Origin: Alloyangia mangrovi
Lineage (GTDB): Bacteria; Pseudomonadota; Alphaproteobacteria; Rhodobacterales; Rhodobacteraceae
DNA length: 64,000 nt
Direction of reading: 5' to 3'
NCBI RefSeq assembly: GCF_002300555.2
Contig: NZ_NTHN02000016.1
Location: 31,214 to 95,213, forward strand
Every line of letters begins with the position of its first letter. The stretch's first letter is position 1. This document shows positions 27,865 to 39,338 of this stretch, piece after piece. A model generated the notes under the pieces. The model did not search any database. It worked only from the letters and a program-made list of their open reading frames with translations, and was not told the DNA's origin. A program made the translations under genes and the position numbers.

Positions 27865-29284
27865 ATGAAAGCTGACAATTTCCTCAAGGCGGCCCTGCTC
27901 GGGCTGGCGCTGAGCGTGACTGCCCTCCCCCCCGAGCGCACGGGCCGAGAACTTGCGCGTCGTGCGTACCGGCACCGAAAGCGCTCTGAATGTGCCGATG
28001 AACCGTGCCGTGGTGGTCGAGAGCGACTCCCCCTTTGCCGAGCTTTCCATCGCCAACCCGGCGATTGCCGACATCTCCTCGCTGTCGGACCGGACGATCT
28101 ATGTGCTTGGCAAGACACCCGGCACGACCACGCTGACCATCCTCGACGAGAACGGCCGGCTGATCACCAATGTCGACGTGCGCGTCGCCGCCGATGTCAC
28201 CGAGTTCAAGGAACGCCTGCGGCAGATCCTGCCCGGCGAGAACATCGAGGTGCGCACCGCCAATGACGGCATCGTGCTCTCGGGCACCGTGTCGAGCACC
28301 CAGAAGCTTGACCGCGCGCTCGACCTCGCGCAGCGCTACGCGCCCGAGCGGGTGTCGAACCTGATGTCGGTGGCTGGCGTGCAGCAGGTCATGCTGAAGG
28401 TACGGTTCGCCGAGATGCAGCGCTCGGTCGCCAAGACCCTGCGCAGCTCGCTGTCTCTTGGCGGCGACCTGCTGGGCGGCGACTTGGGGCTGGCCTCCGA
28501 AACCGGTAGCTGGATTGACGGCGACAACACGCTCGGCTCGCCGGTGACGGTGGCCGATGGCACCGAGGGTGCCGCAGTCTTCGGCTTCAACGCCGGCGGG
28601 CTCGAGGTTGGCATCCTGCTCGAGGCGCTGGAATCCAAGGGCGTGGTCCGCACGCTGGCGGAGCCGAACCTCACCGCCCTCTCCGGGCAGGAGGCGAAGT
28701 TCCTCGCGGGCGGCGAATACCCGGTTCCGGTGGCGCAGCAGGAAGGCACGATCTCGGTCGACTTCAAACCCTTCGGCGTCGAGCTGAACTTCATTCCGCG
28801 GGTCGTCGACGGCGACCTGATCAACCTCGAACTGAAGGCCGCGGTCTCGTCGATCGACAGCTCCAACGGCTTTGACCAGGATCAGATCCACATCGACGCC
28901 TTCCGCCGCCGCGAGACCTCGACCACCGTCGAAATGCGCGATGGCGAGAGCTTCGCCATCGCCGGCCTTCTGCAGGACGACTTCACCGACCTGAACGGCC
29001 AGGTGCCGTGGCTCGGCGACGTGCCGGTGCTGGGGGCGCTGTTCCGCAGCGCCGAGTACAGCCGACAGCAGTCGGAACTGGTGATCATCGTGACGCCGCA
29101 CCTCGTGACCCCGACCCGGGGGCAGGCGCTCGCCCTGCCGACCGACCGGGTGAAGCCGCCCTCCGAGCGCGACCTGTTCCTCTTTGGCCGGACCACCGCC
29201 GAGGGCAATCGCCCGGTGAAGGGCGCGGCCGGCGAAGTTGCCAAGCAGGACTTCAGCGGCTCCTATGGCTATGTGATGGATTGA
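27865..29284 (+). CDS. cpaC: tad pilus secretin CpaC/RcpA (frameshifted by one base in the signal peptide)
   Basis: Outer-membrane secretin through which the Flp pilus passes, about 472 residues when repaired. It has a signal peptide starting MKADNFLKAALLGLALSV, an N-terminal pilus domain (SDRTIYVLGKTPGTTTLTI), a BON-like stretch, and the secretin core with EGTISVDFKPFGVELNF, ending in VIIVTPHLV. The shift is at seven C, 27927-27933. Six would give LPPSARAENLRVVRTG, joining signal peptide and mature protein. As read, the signal sequence is out of frame and the protein could not be exported. Confidence 0.9.
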
Positions 29285-29288
29285 TCCG

Positions 29289-29954
29289 ATGCAGGCACGA
29301 CAGCAATTGACCGGCTTCCCCAAGCTCCGGATCGCAGGTGCAGCCGCCGGACTGGCCCTGCTTACCGCCTGCTCGCCGCACGAAAGCGGCTCCACCGTCG
29401 ACGGCGGCGCCTTCGGCAATGCCACGATGACCAACACGCTGGTGATGACCGGTCAGCAAGGCTACGTGCACGATCTCTCGGCCCGCTTCGCCGCCGAAGT
29501 GCCCAGCATGGTGACCTTCGCCTTCAACAGCAGCCTGCTTGACGCCGAGGCGCAGACCATCCTGCGCCAGCAGGCACACTGGATCCGCCAGTTCCCCGAG
29601 ATCAGGTTCCGCGTCTACGGCCACACCGACCTCGTTGGGAGCACAAGCTACAACAAGGCGCTCGGCCTGCGCCGCGCGCAGGCGGTGGTCAGCTACCTCT
29701 CGACTCTCGGGATCTCGCGCAGCCGGCTCGAGGCGGTTGTTTCCTTTGGGGAAACACAGCCGCTGGTCTTCACCGAGGGCCGCGAGCGCCGCAACCGCCG
29801 CACCGTGACCGAGGTTTCGGGATTCGTCGCCGGCCATCCCGCCCTGCTGGATGGGAAATACGCCGAGGTGATCTACCGCGAGTATGTCCGCAGCGCTCAA
29901 CCCGAGACTGTGCTGACCGGGACATCGCTGACGCAGTCCGGTAGCGGCTCCTAA
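29289..29954 (+). CDS. OmpA family lipoprotein of the tad locus
   Basis: 221 residues. The lipobox LLTAC near residue 28 predicts a lipid anchor, and the C-terminal OmpA domain has the peptidoglycan-binding pattern HTDLVGS...NKALGLRRAQAVVSYL. Such proteins could tie the secretin complex to the wall. It starts four bases after the cpaC stop. OmpA-type proteins occur at this position in several alphaproteobacterial tad loci, but the function is inferred from position and domain. Confidence 0.87.
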   Translation: MQARQQLTGFPKLRIAGAAAGLALLTACSPHESGSTVDGGAFGNATMTNTLVMTGQQGYVHDLSARFAAEVPSMVTFAFNSSLLDAEAQTILRQQAHWIRQFPEIRFRVYGHTDLVGSTSYNKALGLRRAQAVVSYLSTLGISRSRLEAVVSFGETQPLVFTEGRERRNRRTVTEVSGFVAGHPALLDGKYAEVIYREYVRSAQPETVLTGTSLTQSGSGS

Positions 29955-30158
29955 GATACGCCCCTTCATCGTCCGACAATTCCGTACAATTACGGAAATT
30001 CGGACAAAATGTTGCCCCACTTGACCGACAATTTCGGTCCCAGCGGGTCGCTCCCGGCACGACTTCCGAGTCGGTGCGCAGAGCGGCGGGCGGGGCGCGG
30101 TTACGGATTCACGCACCCTTTGCCACCGCCCCCCCGCGAGAGGCAAAGGACAAGAAGA

Positions 30159-31415
30159 ATGACCACATCTCCCGAGCGGCAGCCAGCCCCTGCGCCCATC
30201 CTGGCCTGCACCGTCAGCCGGGACGTGCAGACCTTCGACCTGCTCATCGAGGACATGGAAGCGCTTCTGGGCGAAGCCTGGGGGGACCTCGGCTTCGAAG
30301 ATGCGCTGACCTTCCTCGGCCAACCCGACGCGGCGTCGCTGGAGTTCATCGCGCTCGCCATCGACAGCGAGGACGAGGACGAGGGCACGCTGCCGCTGCT
30401 CGGCCAGATCATCACCCGCGCCACGGAGCGCGGCATCAAGGTGGTGCTGATCGCCGAGGATGTCACCCCCGCGTCGCTGCACAAGCTGCTGCGCGGCGGC
30501 GCCGACGAATTTGCCCCCTACCCGCTGCCCGAGGGCGAACTCGAGGCCGCCGTGATGCGACTGCGCGCCCGCGCCGAGGCCGCCCGCACCGCGGCAATGG
30601 CCCTGCCGGCGGCAGAGGCCGTGACCCTCAAGGGCGGCGGCGACGGCGTGCTGATCGCCGCGCAGGGCCTCTGCGGCGGCTGCGGCACCACCACCTTTGC
30701 CGTCAACCTCGCCTGGGAACTGGCCAACGTGCGCAAGACCGGCGCACCCCGCGTCTGCCTGATCGACCTCGGCCTGCAGTTCGGCACCATCGCCACCTAC
30801 CTCGACCTGCCCCGCCGCGACGCGGTCTTCGAGCTGCTGAGCGACATCCCGGCGATGGACGGCGACAGCTTCGGTCAGGCGCTGGTGAATTACGATGACA
30901 AGCTGAGCGTGCTGACCGCGCCGCCGGAACTGCTGCCGCTCGACATGCTCTCGCCCGAGGACGTGAAGGCCCTGCTCGACACCGCGCGCGAACATTTCGA
31001 TTTTGTGGTGGTCGACCTGCCCAAGACCATCGCCCATTGGACCGAGACGGTGCTCACCGAGGCGCAGGTCTACTTCGCGCTGGTCGAGCTCGACATGCGC
31101 TCGGCGCAGAATGCCCTGCGCCTCAAGCGCGCGCTGCAGTCCGAGGATCTGCCCTTCGAGAAGCTCCGCTTTGCGATGAACCGCGCACCGAAATTCACCG
31201 ACCTTCAGGGCAAGACCCGCGCCAAGCGGATGGCCGAGGGCCTCGGGATCGAGATCGGCCTGCAGCTGCCTGATGGCGGCAAGCAGGTACAGATGGCAGG
31301 CGACCATGGCCTGCCGCTGGCCAAGCAGGCGGCAAAGAACCCCCTGCGCAAGGAAATCGCAAAGCTGGCCGCCGAGCTCTACGCGATCGGCCAGTCGGAT
31401 GCGGAAGCCGCGTGA
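30159..31415 (+). CDS. cpaE: pilus assembly protein CpaE/TadZ, atypical P-loop
   Basis: 418 residues. An N-terminal receiver-like domain (to about residue 150) is followed by a ParA/MinD-like domain that places the pilus machine in the cell. The expected Walker A lysine is missing: the loop reads GLCGGCGTTTFAVN where related ATPases have GGxGKTT. Later motifs such as LIDLGLQFG and VVVDLPK are present. Start ATG at 30159 after AAGAAGA. TadZ proteins are known to vary at the P-loop, so it may bind nucleotide weakly or act as a non-hydrolysing localiser. Confidence 0.9.
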   Translation: MTTSPERQPAPAPILACTVSRDVQTFDLLIEDMEALLGEAWGDLGFEDALTFLGQPDAASLEFIALAIDSEDEDEGTLPLLGQIITRATERGIKVVLIAEDVTPASLHKLLRGGADEFAPYPLPEGELEAAVMRLRARAEAARTAAMALPAAEAVTLKGGGDGVLIAAQGLCGGCGTTTFAVNLAWELANVRKTGAPRVCLIDLGLQFGTIATYLDLPRRDAVFELLSDIPAMDGDSFGQALVNYDDKLSVLTAPPELLPLDMLSPEDVKALLDTAREHFDFVVVDLPKTIAHWTETVLTEAQVYFALVELDMRSAQNALRLKRALQSEDLPFEKLRFAMNRAPKFTDLQGKTRAKRMAEGLGIEIGLQLPDGGKQVQMAGDHGLPLAKQAAKNPLRKEIAKLAAELYAIGQSDAEAA

Positions 31416-31427
31416 TAGGAGCCCGCA

Positions 31428-32867
<1,440 letters not shown>

Positions 32868-32870
32868 CCC

Positions 32871-33836
32871 ATGCTCAGCGCAGAACCGATCATCTATGGC
32901 CTGATTTTCATCGGCGTGCTGGTGCTGGTCGAGGGCATCTACCTCGTCGCCTTCGGCAAATCGATCCGGCTGAACAGCAAGGTCAACCGCCGGCTGGACA
33001 TGCTCAGCAAGAACAGCTCGCGCGAGGACGTGCTGGCGACGCTCCGCAAGGAGATGGACCAGCATGGCAACAACCGCGGCATCCCGCTCTATTCGCTGCT
33101 GGCGGACCGGGCACAGAAGGCGGCGCTCGCCTTCACCCCGCAGCAGCTCATGCTGATCATGGTCGCGGTCAGCGTCTTTGCCTTCTTCGCGCTCAGCTTC
33201 GCCACCGGGGCCTCGCTGCCGGTGCGGCTGGTGATGGGGCTCGGTATCGGGGTCGGCGGCGTCTACATGTGGGTCAACGGCAAGGCCAAGAAGCGCCTGT
33301 CGCTGATCGAGGAGCAGCTCCCCGATGCGGTCGAGCTGATGGTGCGCAGCCTGCGCGTCGGCTACCCGTTCAGCTCGGCGATCAGCATCGTCTCGAAAGA
33401 GATCAAGGACCCGCTCGCCACCGAATTCGGGGTGATCTCGGATGAGGCCACCTATGGCCGCGACATCGGCGAGGCGCTCAAGCACATGGCCGAGCGGCTC
33501 GACATGCAGGACCTGCGCTTCCTCGCCGTCGCCGTCAGTATCCAGCAGCAGTCGGGCGGCAACCTCGCCGAGATCCTCGAGGGTCTCGCCAAGGTGATCC
33601 GGGCCCGCTTCCGCCTGTTCCGCCGGGTCAAGGCGATCACCGCCGAGGCGCAATGGTCGGGCAAATTCCTCTCGGGCTTCCCCGTCTTCGTGCTGCTCGC
33701 GATCCAAGTGCTGGATCCGCATTACTACGACGGGGTCATCGACCACCCCCTCTTCATCCCCGCATGTTTCGCCGTGGCGATCTTCCTGGTCCTGAACCTG
33801 ATCGTCATGCGGATCCTGGTGAACATCAAAGTTTGA
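32871..33836 (+). CDS. tadB: tad pilus inner-membrane platform protein TadB
   Basis: 321 residues, GspF-type platform protein. One N-terminal membrane helix, two central helices (LMLIMVAVSVFAFFAL and the next), a cytoplasmic GspF domain (LPDAVELMVRSLRVGYPFSSAI ... SGGNLAEILEGLAKVIRARF), and two C-terminal helices. It forms the inner-membrane core with TadC. It starts three bases after cpaF. Confidence 0.94.
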   Translation: MLSAEPIIYGLIFIGVLVLVEGIYLVAFGKSIRLNSKVNRRLDMLSKNSSREDVLATLRKEMDQHGNNRGIPLYSLLADRAQKAALAFTPQQLMLIMVAVSVFAFFALSFATGASLPVRLVMGLGIGVGGVYMWVNGKAKKRLSLIEEQLPDAVELMVRSLRVGYPFSSAISIVSKEIKDPLATEFGVISDEATYGRDIGEALKHMAERLDMQDLRFLAVAVSIQQQSGGNLAEILEGLAKVIRARFRLFRRVKAITAEAQWSGKFLSGFPVFVLLAIQVLDPHYYDGVIDHPLFIPACFAVAIFLVLNLIVMRILVNIKV

Positions 33837-33846
33837 GGCGCACGCC

Positions 33847-34815
33847 ATGCTCGACACGCTCAACGCCCTGATCACCGCAAAGCTCGGCCCCGCCGGCCCG
33901 CTGCTTGTGGTTGCCGGCCTCGCCTTCCTACTGATCCTCGCCAGTATCCCGCTGATGCTCCGCTCGCGCCCCGATCCCATGGACAAGCTGCGCGAGACCG
34001 CGCGGCAGACGATGGAAAAAGAGACGCGCGCGGTGTTGCGCGACACCCGGCGCAACGAGAAGCTGAACAAATACGCGCAATACCTCGAGCCGACCACCGA
34101 GGAGGAACTCGGCGCGGTCCGCAAGAAGCTGATGCAGGCAGGCTACCGCACCCGCGACGCGGTGCGGATCTACTACCTTGCGCAGATGGCCCTTGGCCTC
34201 GGGCTTCTGGCCGTCGGCTCGGTCTACTACCTTATGGTGCTCGACACGCCGGATGCGCCGCTGACCACCAAGCTCATGTGGATGCTCGGGCCGGGCGCCG
34301 CGGGCTACATGGCGCCGAAGTACTGGGTCACCCGCCGCGTCGAGGAACGCCGCCAACAGATCGAGGAAGGCTTCCCCGACGCGCTCGACATGATGCTTGT
34401 CTGCGTCGAGGCCGGCCAGTCGCTCGACCAGTCGATCAACCGCGTCGCAAGCGAGCTGCGCGCCTCCTATGCCGCACTGGCCGACGAATTCGAGATCGTC
34501 TGCCACGAGCTCAAGGCGGGCAAGGACAAGTCCGCCGTGCTCGCGGACATGGGCGAGCGCTGCGGGGTGCCCGACGTGTCCTCCTTCGTGGTCGTGCTGA
34601 ACCAGGCGGCGAGCTTCGGCACCTCGATCGCCGACGCGCTGCGCGTCTATGCCGGCGAGATGCGTGACAAAAGGGTCATGCGCGCCGAGGAAAAGGCAAA
34701 CAAGCTGCCGACAAAGATGACGCTGACCACTATGATGCTGACGGTGCCGCCGTTGATGATCATCCTCGTCGGACCGTCGATCGTGGGCCTCGGCCAGTTC
34801 AGCGCCAACTTCTAG
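33847..34815 (+). CDS. tadC: tad pilus inner-membrane platform protein TadC
   Basis: 322 residues, second GspF-type platform protein. N-terminal helix, a central helical pair, and the GspF domain with FPDALDMMLVCVEAGQSLDQSINRVA and the VLNQAASFGTSIADALR segment, then a final helix pair. It follows tadB closely, as in tad loci generally. No TadE/F/G minor pilin follows here. Confidence 0.94.
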   Translation: MLDTLNALITAKLGPAGPLLVVAGLAFLLILASIPLMLRSRPDPMDKLRETARQTMEKETRAVLRDTRRNEKLNKYAQYLEPTTEEELGAVRKKLMQAGYRTRDAVRIYYLAQMALGLGLLAVGSVYYLMVLDTPDAPLTTKLMWMLGPGAAGYMAPKYWVTRRVEERRQQIEEGFPDALDMMLVCVEAGQSLDQSINRVASELRASYAALADEFEIVCHELKAGKDKSAVLADMGERCGVPDVSSFVVVLNQAASFGTSIADALRVYAGEMRDKRVMRAEEKANKLPTKMTLTTMMLTVPPLMIILVGPSIVGLGQFSANF

Positions 34816-34825
34816 ACCCGGCAGA

Positions 34826-35412
34826 ATGCATCCACTTCCAGTTTGTGCTACCGTCGCCCTACTCTGCCTGGCCGCCTGTTCCACGGGCGCCTTGGTGGTT
34901 TCGGCGCGCCCAAGACGCTGGAACAGCAGGACGGGACACCTTTTGCTCCAACGCTCAATCCAAGGGGCGCCGAAGTGGACCAGTTGCTCGTCGGCCACCG
35001 GTTGATGCAGGCGGGCGAGGCCGAGCTTGCGCTCGAGGCCTATACCCGCGCTGCCGGCCGCGACGGGCTCACCGGTGAGGTGCTCAGCTCGCTCGGCTCG
35101 GCCAACCTCGCGCTCGGGCGGCTCGGGCAGGCCGAAACCCTGCTGCGCCGTGCCGTCGAAGTCGAGCCGACCTGGCCAGAAGCCTGGAACAATCTCGGCG
35201 TCGTGTTGATGGAACGCGGCCAGACGTCGGAGGCGGCCGAGATATTCCGGCGGGCCTATGCCCTCGACAACGGGGAAAGTGACGCAATTCGCGACAATCT
35301 GCGCTTGGCGCTCGCAAAGCGCGACGATACCGGTTATGATCCGGCGCAAAATCAAGACTATAGGCTGGTTCGCCGGGGCAGCGGCAGTTTCCTGATCCGG
35401 CGCGAGGGCTGA
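34826..35412 (+). CDS. tadD: TPR lipoprotein TadD (apparent single-base deletion near the N-terminus)
   Basis: TPR protein needed for pilus assembly in other species. The main frame has repeats such as AGEAELALEAYTRAAGR and PTWPEAWNNLGVVLMERGQ. An ATG at 34826, eleven bases after tadC, opens a different frame with a perfect lipoprotein signal, CLAACSTG. The two frames join if one base is missing between about 34880 and 34910, for example in the GGG at 34885-34887; the product would then be about 195 residues. Otherwise the protein would start at a weak TTG without a signal. This is the only shift in the window needing an added base. Confidence 0.75.
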
Positions 35413-35474
35413 GGCCGCAAAGACGGCACCGACCGGCCAGCGCAAGAGGTACGAGCAGCAAGAGGACGCAGGAA

Positions 35475-36336
35475 ATGCGCCACCCGAACGTTTTGATCGC
35501 CCTTGCGGCGGCCCTTATCGCCTTGTCCGCCTGCGAGAAGGAAATCGACAAGGACGCGGTGGATCGCGAATTTTCCGGCGTCAACGCCATCGACGGAGCC
35601 GGGCTGACCGAGGTCATGCTCACCGCCGGCGACCCCGACGAAGCCGTGGCCTATTTCTCGCGCAGCGCCGAACAGGATCCCGCCCGCATCGATTTCCAGC
35701 GCGGCCTCGCCAAGTCGCTGGTCCGCGCCAAGCGCTACCCCGAGGCGACCAGCGCCTGGACTCAGGTTGTCGCCCACGACGGCGCGACCAACGAGGACCG
35801 CGTCTCGCTCGCCGATGCGCTCATCCGCAACAACAACTGGGAGCGCGCCGAGCAGGTGCTCGACGGCATCCCCCCCGACCCATGAGACCTTCCAGCGCTA
35901 CCGGCTCGAGGCGATGATCGCCGACAGCCACCAGGAATGGCAGAAGGCCGACAGTTTCTACGAGGTCGCCTCGGGCCTGACCACCAAGCCCGCCTCGGTG
36001 CTCAACAACTGGGGCTATTCCAAGCTCTCGCGCGGCGACTACGCCGATGCCGAGAAGCTCTTTGCCGATGCTATCCGGCAGGACCCCAAGCTCTTCACCG
36101 CCAAGAACAACCTCGTTCTGGCGCGCGGCGCGCAGGGCAACTACGCGCTGCCGGTCATGCAGATGACCCAGATCGAACGCGCCGAACTGCTGCAGACGCT
36201 GGGTCTTGCTGCGGTCAAGCGCGGCGACGTGGAGATCGGCAAGGGCCTGCTGCGCGACGCGCTCGAGACCCATCCGCAGCATTTCGAAGCCGCCGCCCGC
36301 GCATTGGATGCGCTGGAAGGCACGGTGACGAACTGA
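35475..36336 (+). CDS. second TPR lipoprotein of the tad locus (frameshifted by one base)
   Basis: About 286 residues when repaired. A lipobox, LIALSAC, is followed by TPR-like units (GDPDEAVAYFSRSAEQDP, NNNWERAEQVLDG, LNNWGYSKLSRGDYADAEKLF). The frame breaks at seven C, 35870-35876. Six would give GIPPTHETFQRYRLEA and continue to 36336. It follows tadD and precedes the prepilin peptidase gene; two TPR lipoproteins in series are known in alphaproteobacterial tad loci. It probably acts in the outer-membrane subcomplex. Confidence 0.82.
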
Positions 36337-36346
36337 GGCGGGAGGC

Positions 36347-36853
36347 ATGCTGGTGATCTCCGCAACCGCCGCGATCTGGTTCCTGCCCCTGGTCCTGGTG
36401 GTGTGCCTCTGGGTGTGCTTCACCGACATGAAATACATGCGCATCCTCAACAAGGCGGTGATCGTGCTCTTTGCGATCTTCGTGGTCATCGGCCCCTTCG
36501 TGCTGCCGATGGAAGTCTACGCCTGGCGCTACGTGCAGATGCTCGCGGTGCTGGTCGCGGGGATCGCGCTCAATGCCGGGGGCGCTGTCGGCGCGGGCGA
36601 CGCGAAATTCGCCGCCGCGGCCGCGCCTTTCATCCATCTCGGCGATCTACGGTTTGTCATGGCGCTCTTCGCCGCGACGTTGCTCGCCGCCTTCGCCAGC
36701 CACAGGCTGGTGCGCGCCACTTCGCTGCGTAAACTCGCACCCGACTGGAAGAGCTGGCAGAGCGGCAGCCGCTTCCCCATGGGCCTGGCGCTGGCCGGGA
36801 CGCTGGGACTCTACCTGCTGCTCGGGGCGCTTTACGGCGCCACCCCAGGCTGA
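36347..36853 (+). CDS. cpaA: prepilin peptidase CpaA/TadV
   Basis: 168-residue membrane aspartyl protease that cuts the Flp leader. The two catalytic Asp are visible: one in CFTDMKYMRI after the first helix, the second in GAVGAGDAKFAAA. About four to five membrane segments. GGAGG lies immediately before the ATG. It is the last recognisable gene of the tad operon here and converges on a minus-strand gene five bases away. Confidence 0.92.
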   Translation: MLVISATAAIWFLPLVLVVCLWVCFTDMKYMRILNKAVIVLFAIFVVIGPFVLPMEVYAWRYVQMLAVLVAGIALNAGGAVGAGDAKFAAAAAPFIHLGDLRFVMALFAATLLAAFASHRLVRATSLRKLAPDWKSWQSGSRFPMGLALAGTLGLYLLLGALYGATPG

Positions 36854-36857
36854 GCCC

Positions 36858-37643
36858 CTACCCCGCAATCGCGCGCGTGCGCGCAACCGCGGCATCGAGC
36901 CCTGCATCCACCACGTCCTGCAGCCCCGCCGCCTGCATCGCCAGCAACCCGGCCGCCGTGGTGCCGGCGTAGTCGATCATCTCCTGCACGTGCCCATCCG
37001 GCGCAAGCGCATCCCCGGCCAGCATCTGCCCCGATGCGAGGAAAAGCTGCCGCATCGCCATATGGGCCACCTCCGGTGCCACCCCGCGACGCTCTGCGTA
37101 GTCGATCATCGTGGCTGCGAATTGCGCGACGAACCCCGGTACCGGCCCGGTGAGCGCGGTGAAGACCTCGACCTGCGCCTCGTTCGGCACCTCCGCCGTC
37201 GACCCGCAGGCCCCCAGCAGCGCCGTCACCCGCGCCGCGTCCTCGGCCCCGAGATCCCCGCACCAGGGCGAGAAGGCCAGCCGCCGCGCCGCCGCCGGGC
37301 TCGACATGGCACGCACCACCCGATCTGCGCCGGTGTGCGCGGCGATCCGCACCCGCGAGACCCCGGCCATGACCGAGATCACCAGCCGGTCCGCGGCGTC
37401 CACCTCCAGCGCCTCGAAGAGCCCCGGCGGCACAGAGAGGATCACCACCTCGCAGGCCCGGACCAGCGCCTGCGCATCTGCGGTGACCTCAACCTCCTCT
37501 GGAAGGTCGCCCCGGCTGCCGGAGCGGTTGGCCACCCAGAGCGCCCGGGGCGCCACCACACCACTCTCCAACAGGCCGGTCACGAGGCTCCGCCCCAGCA
37601 TGCCCGTGCCGCCGATCACCCCGACCGTCATTTGATCCGCCAT
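36858..37643 (-). CDS. pyrroline-5-carboxylate reductase-like protein
   Basis: 261 residues. The N-terminal Rossmann motif GVIGGTGMLGRSL and a VVILSVPPGLFEAL segment, with a C-terminal helical domain (EMIDYAGTTAAGLLAMQAAG), match the ProC/F420-oxidoreductase family. The usual ProC C-terminal VxSPGGTT is only partly kept (YAGTTAAG), so it may be a paralogue with another substrate. Start ATG at 37643 (MADQMTVGVIGG). It sits in reverse orientation between tadV and an AAA ATPase gene. Confidence 0.75.
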   Translation of the reverse strand: MADQMTVGVIGGTGMLGRSLVTGLLESGVVAPRALWVANRSGSRGDLPEEVEVTADAQALVRACEVVILSVPPGLFEALEVDAADRLVISVMAGVSRVRIAAHTGADRVVRAMSSPAAARRLAFSPWCGDLGAEDAARVTALLGACGSTAEVPNEAQVEVFTALTGPVPGFVAQFAATMIDYAERRGVAPEVAHMAMRQLFLASGQMLAGDALAPDGHVQEMIDYAGTTAAGLLAMQAAGLQDVVDAGLDAAVARTRAIAG

Positions 37644-37861
37644 CCTGGCCTCCTCTCGCGTTCCCTTGCAGCCTCCTCCACCCGCCGCTTTCGTGCAAGC
37701 CGCCCCGGCAATTCCCGCGCCGAGACAAGCTCTTGCCACAATGCTGGAGTTTCCTGGGCGGCAACAACGCGGACCCTGCGGAGCGACTGGAGCCAGATGG
37801 CCCCCTCTCCGCGACGGGCCTCGGAAGGACAGCGACAGGGCTAGAACAGGGCAGCCGACCG

Positions 37862-39169
37862 ATGAACATGCAAAGCTCCGGCGTGATCGCGCCCCCCGCC
37901 CCCAAGCGGCTCGAAGACATGGTGCTGCCGCGCACGATGATGCGCGATATCATCCTCAAGACCCTGTTCCGCAAGAACACCAACGTGATCACCGAGCTTG
38001 CCCGCGCGGTCTGCCTGCCGATCGTCATCACCCAGGAGCTGGTCGATCTCGCCCGCGGGCAAGGGTTGATCGAGGCCATGGGCACCCGCGGCGACGCGCT
38101 GAGCAGCGAGATGCACTACCAGCTCACCGACAGCGGCAAGGCGCGCGCGCTCGACGCGCTGTCCCAGTCGGAATACTTCGGCCCCATGCCGGTGCCGCTC
38201 TCGGCCTACCGCGAGCAGGTGCAGCGCCAATCGATCCGCAACATCCAGGTCACCCGCGGGGCGCTCACCGGCGCCATGGGCCACCTCGTGCTGCCAAGCG
38301 AGCTGCTTTCGCACCTCGGACCGGCGGTGAGCGCCGGCCGTTCGATCCTGATGTACGGCCCTCCCGGCAACGGCAAATCATCGATTTCCAACGGCATCCG
38401 CGAGGCCTTGGGGGACAGGATCTACGTGCCCCGCGCCATCGAGTATTCCGGTCAGGTCATTACCGTCTACGATCCGATCGTGCACAACGCCGCCGAGACC
38501 GAGCTCGAGGACCTCAACCGCCTGCGCCGCACCACCCGTTTCGACTCGCGCTACGTGCTCTGCGACCGGCCCACGGTGATCACCGGCGGCGAGTTGTCGC
38601 TGAACATGCTCGATCTGGTCTACAACCCCACCGCGCGCACCTATCAGGCGCCGCTGCAGCTCAAGTCCACAGGCGGGCTCTTCATCGTCGACGACCTCGG
38701 CCGTCAGGCCGAGCCGCCGCAGAAGCTGGTCAACCGCTGGATCGTGCCGCTCGAGGAAAGCAAGGACATCCTTGCCCTTCAGTCGGGCGAGAAGTTCGAG
38801 GTTCCCTTCGACACGCTGGTGATCTTCTCGACCAACTTCCACCCCAACGAGATCTTCGACAAGGCGGCGCTGCGCCGGATCTTCTTCAAGATCAAGATCG
38901 ACGGGCCGAACCAGCAGGACTTCCTGAAGATCTTCGCCATGGTCGCGCGCAAGAAGCAGATGGTGCTCGACGAGGCCTCGCTCGTCTACCTGCTGAAGGA
39001 AAAGTATCCGAGCATCGACAACGTCTATGCCAACTATCAGCCGGTCTTCCTCATCGACCAGATGAAGGCGATCTGCGACTTCGAGGGATGGCCCCACAAG
39101 ATGACCCCCGAACTGGTCGACCGGGCCTGGGCGAACCTCTTTGTCCGGGACGAAACCATCGTGAAATGA
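37862..39169 (+). CDS. AAA family ATPase
   Basis: 435 residues. An N-terminal winged-helix-like part (TLFRKNTNVITELARAV, then a DSGKARALDAL segment) precedes an AAA domain with Walker A YGPPGNGKSS near residue 165, Walker B GGLFIVDDLG, and a sensor-like FSTNFHPNEIFDKAALRRI. Proteins of this kind occur in many proteobacteria without a firmly known role. Start ATG at 37862; another ATG two codons later is possible. It lies downstream of the tad genes, but co-function is only a guess. Confidence 0.8.
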   Translation: MNMQSSGVIAPPAPKRLEDMVLPRTMMRDIILKTLFRKNTNVITELARAVCLPIVITQELVDLARGQGLIEAMGTRGDALSSEMHYQLTDSGKARALDALSQSEYFGPMPVPLSAYREQVQRQSIRNIQVTRGALTGAMGHLVLPSELLSHLGPAVSAGRSILMYGPPGNGKSSISNGIREALGDRIYVPRAIEYSGQVITVYDPIVHNAAETELEDLNRLRRTTRFDSRYVLCDRPTVITGGELSLNMLDLVYNPTARTYQAPLQLKSTGGLFIVDDLGRQAEPPQKLVNRWIVPLEESKDILALQSGEKFEVPFDTLVIFSTNFHPNEIFDKAALRRIFFKIKIDGPNQQDFLKIFAMVARKKQMVLDEASLVYLLKEKYPSIDNVYANYQPVFLIDQMKAICDFEGWPHKMTPELVDRAWANLFVRDETIVK

Positions 39170-39261
39170 GGCCATGCGAAAAGGTGCGAAATTTCCGCCA
39201 CGGCAGGTGATTTTTCCGCTTGACCCTCCGGGCCCATAACCATATTCAGCGCTCACTTCTT

Positions 39262-39338
39262 GGCGGAGTAGCTCAGTTGGTTAGAGCAGCGGAATCATAA
39301 TCCGCGTGTCGGGGGTTCAAGTCCCTCCTCCGCTACCA
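39262..39338 (+). tRNA. tRNA-Met (CAT), elongator type
   Basis: 77 bases with a full cloverleaf: acceptor GGCGGAG / CTCCGCT, D-loop AGTTGGTTAG, anticodon loop ATCATAA with CAT, T-arm GGGGG TTCAAGT CCCTC, and encoded CCA. The anticodon-stem sequence GCGGA/TCCGC and the first pair G-T are unlike an initiator, so elongator Met is most likely; Ile2 (lysidine CAU) cannot be ruled out. Confidence 0.93.
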
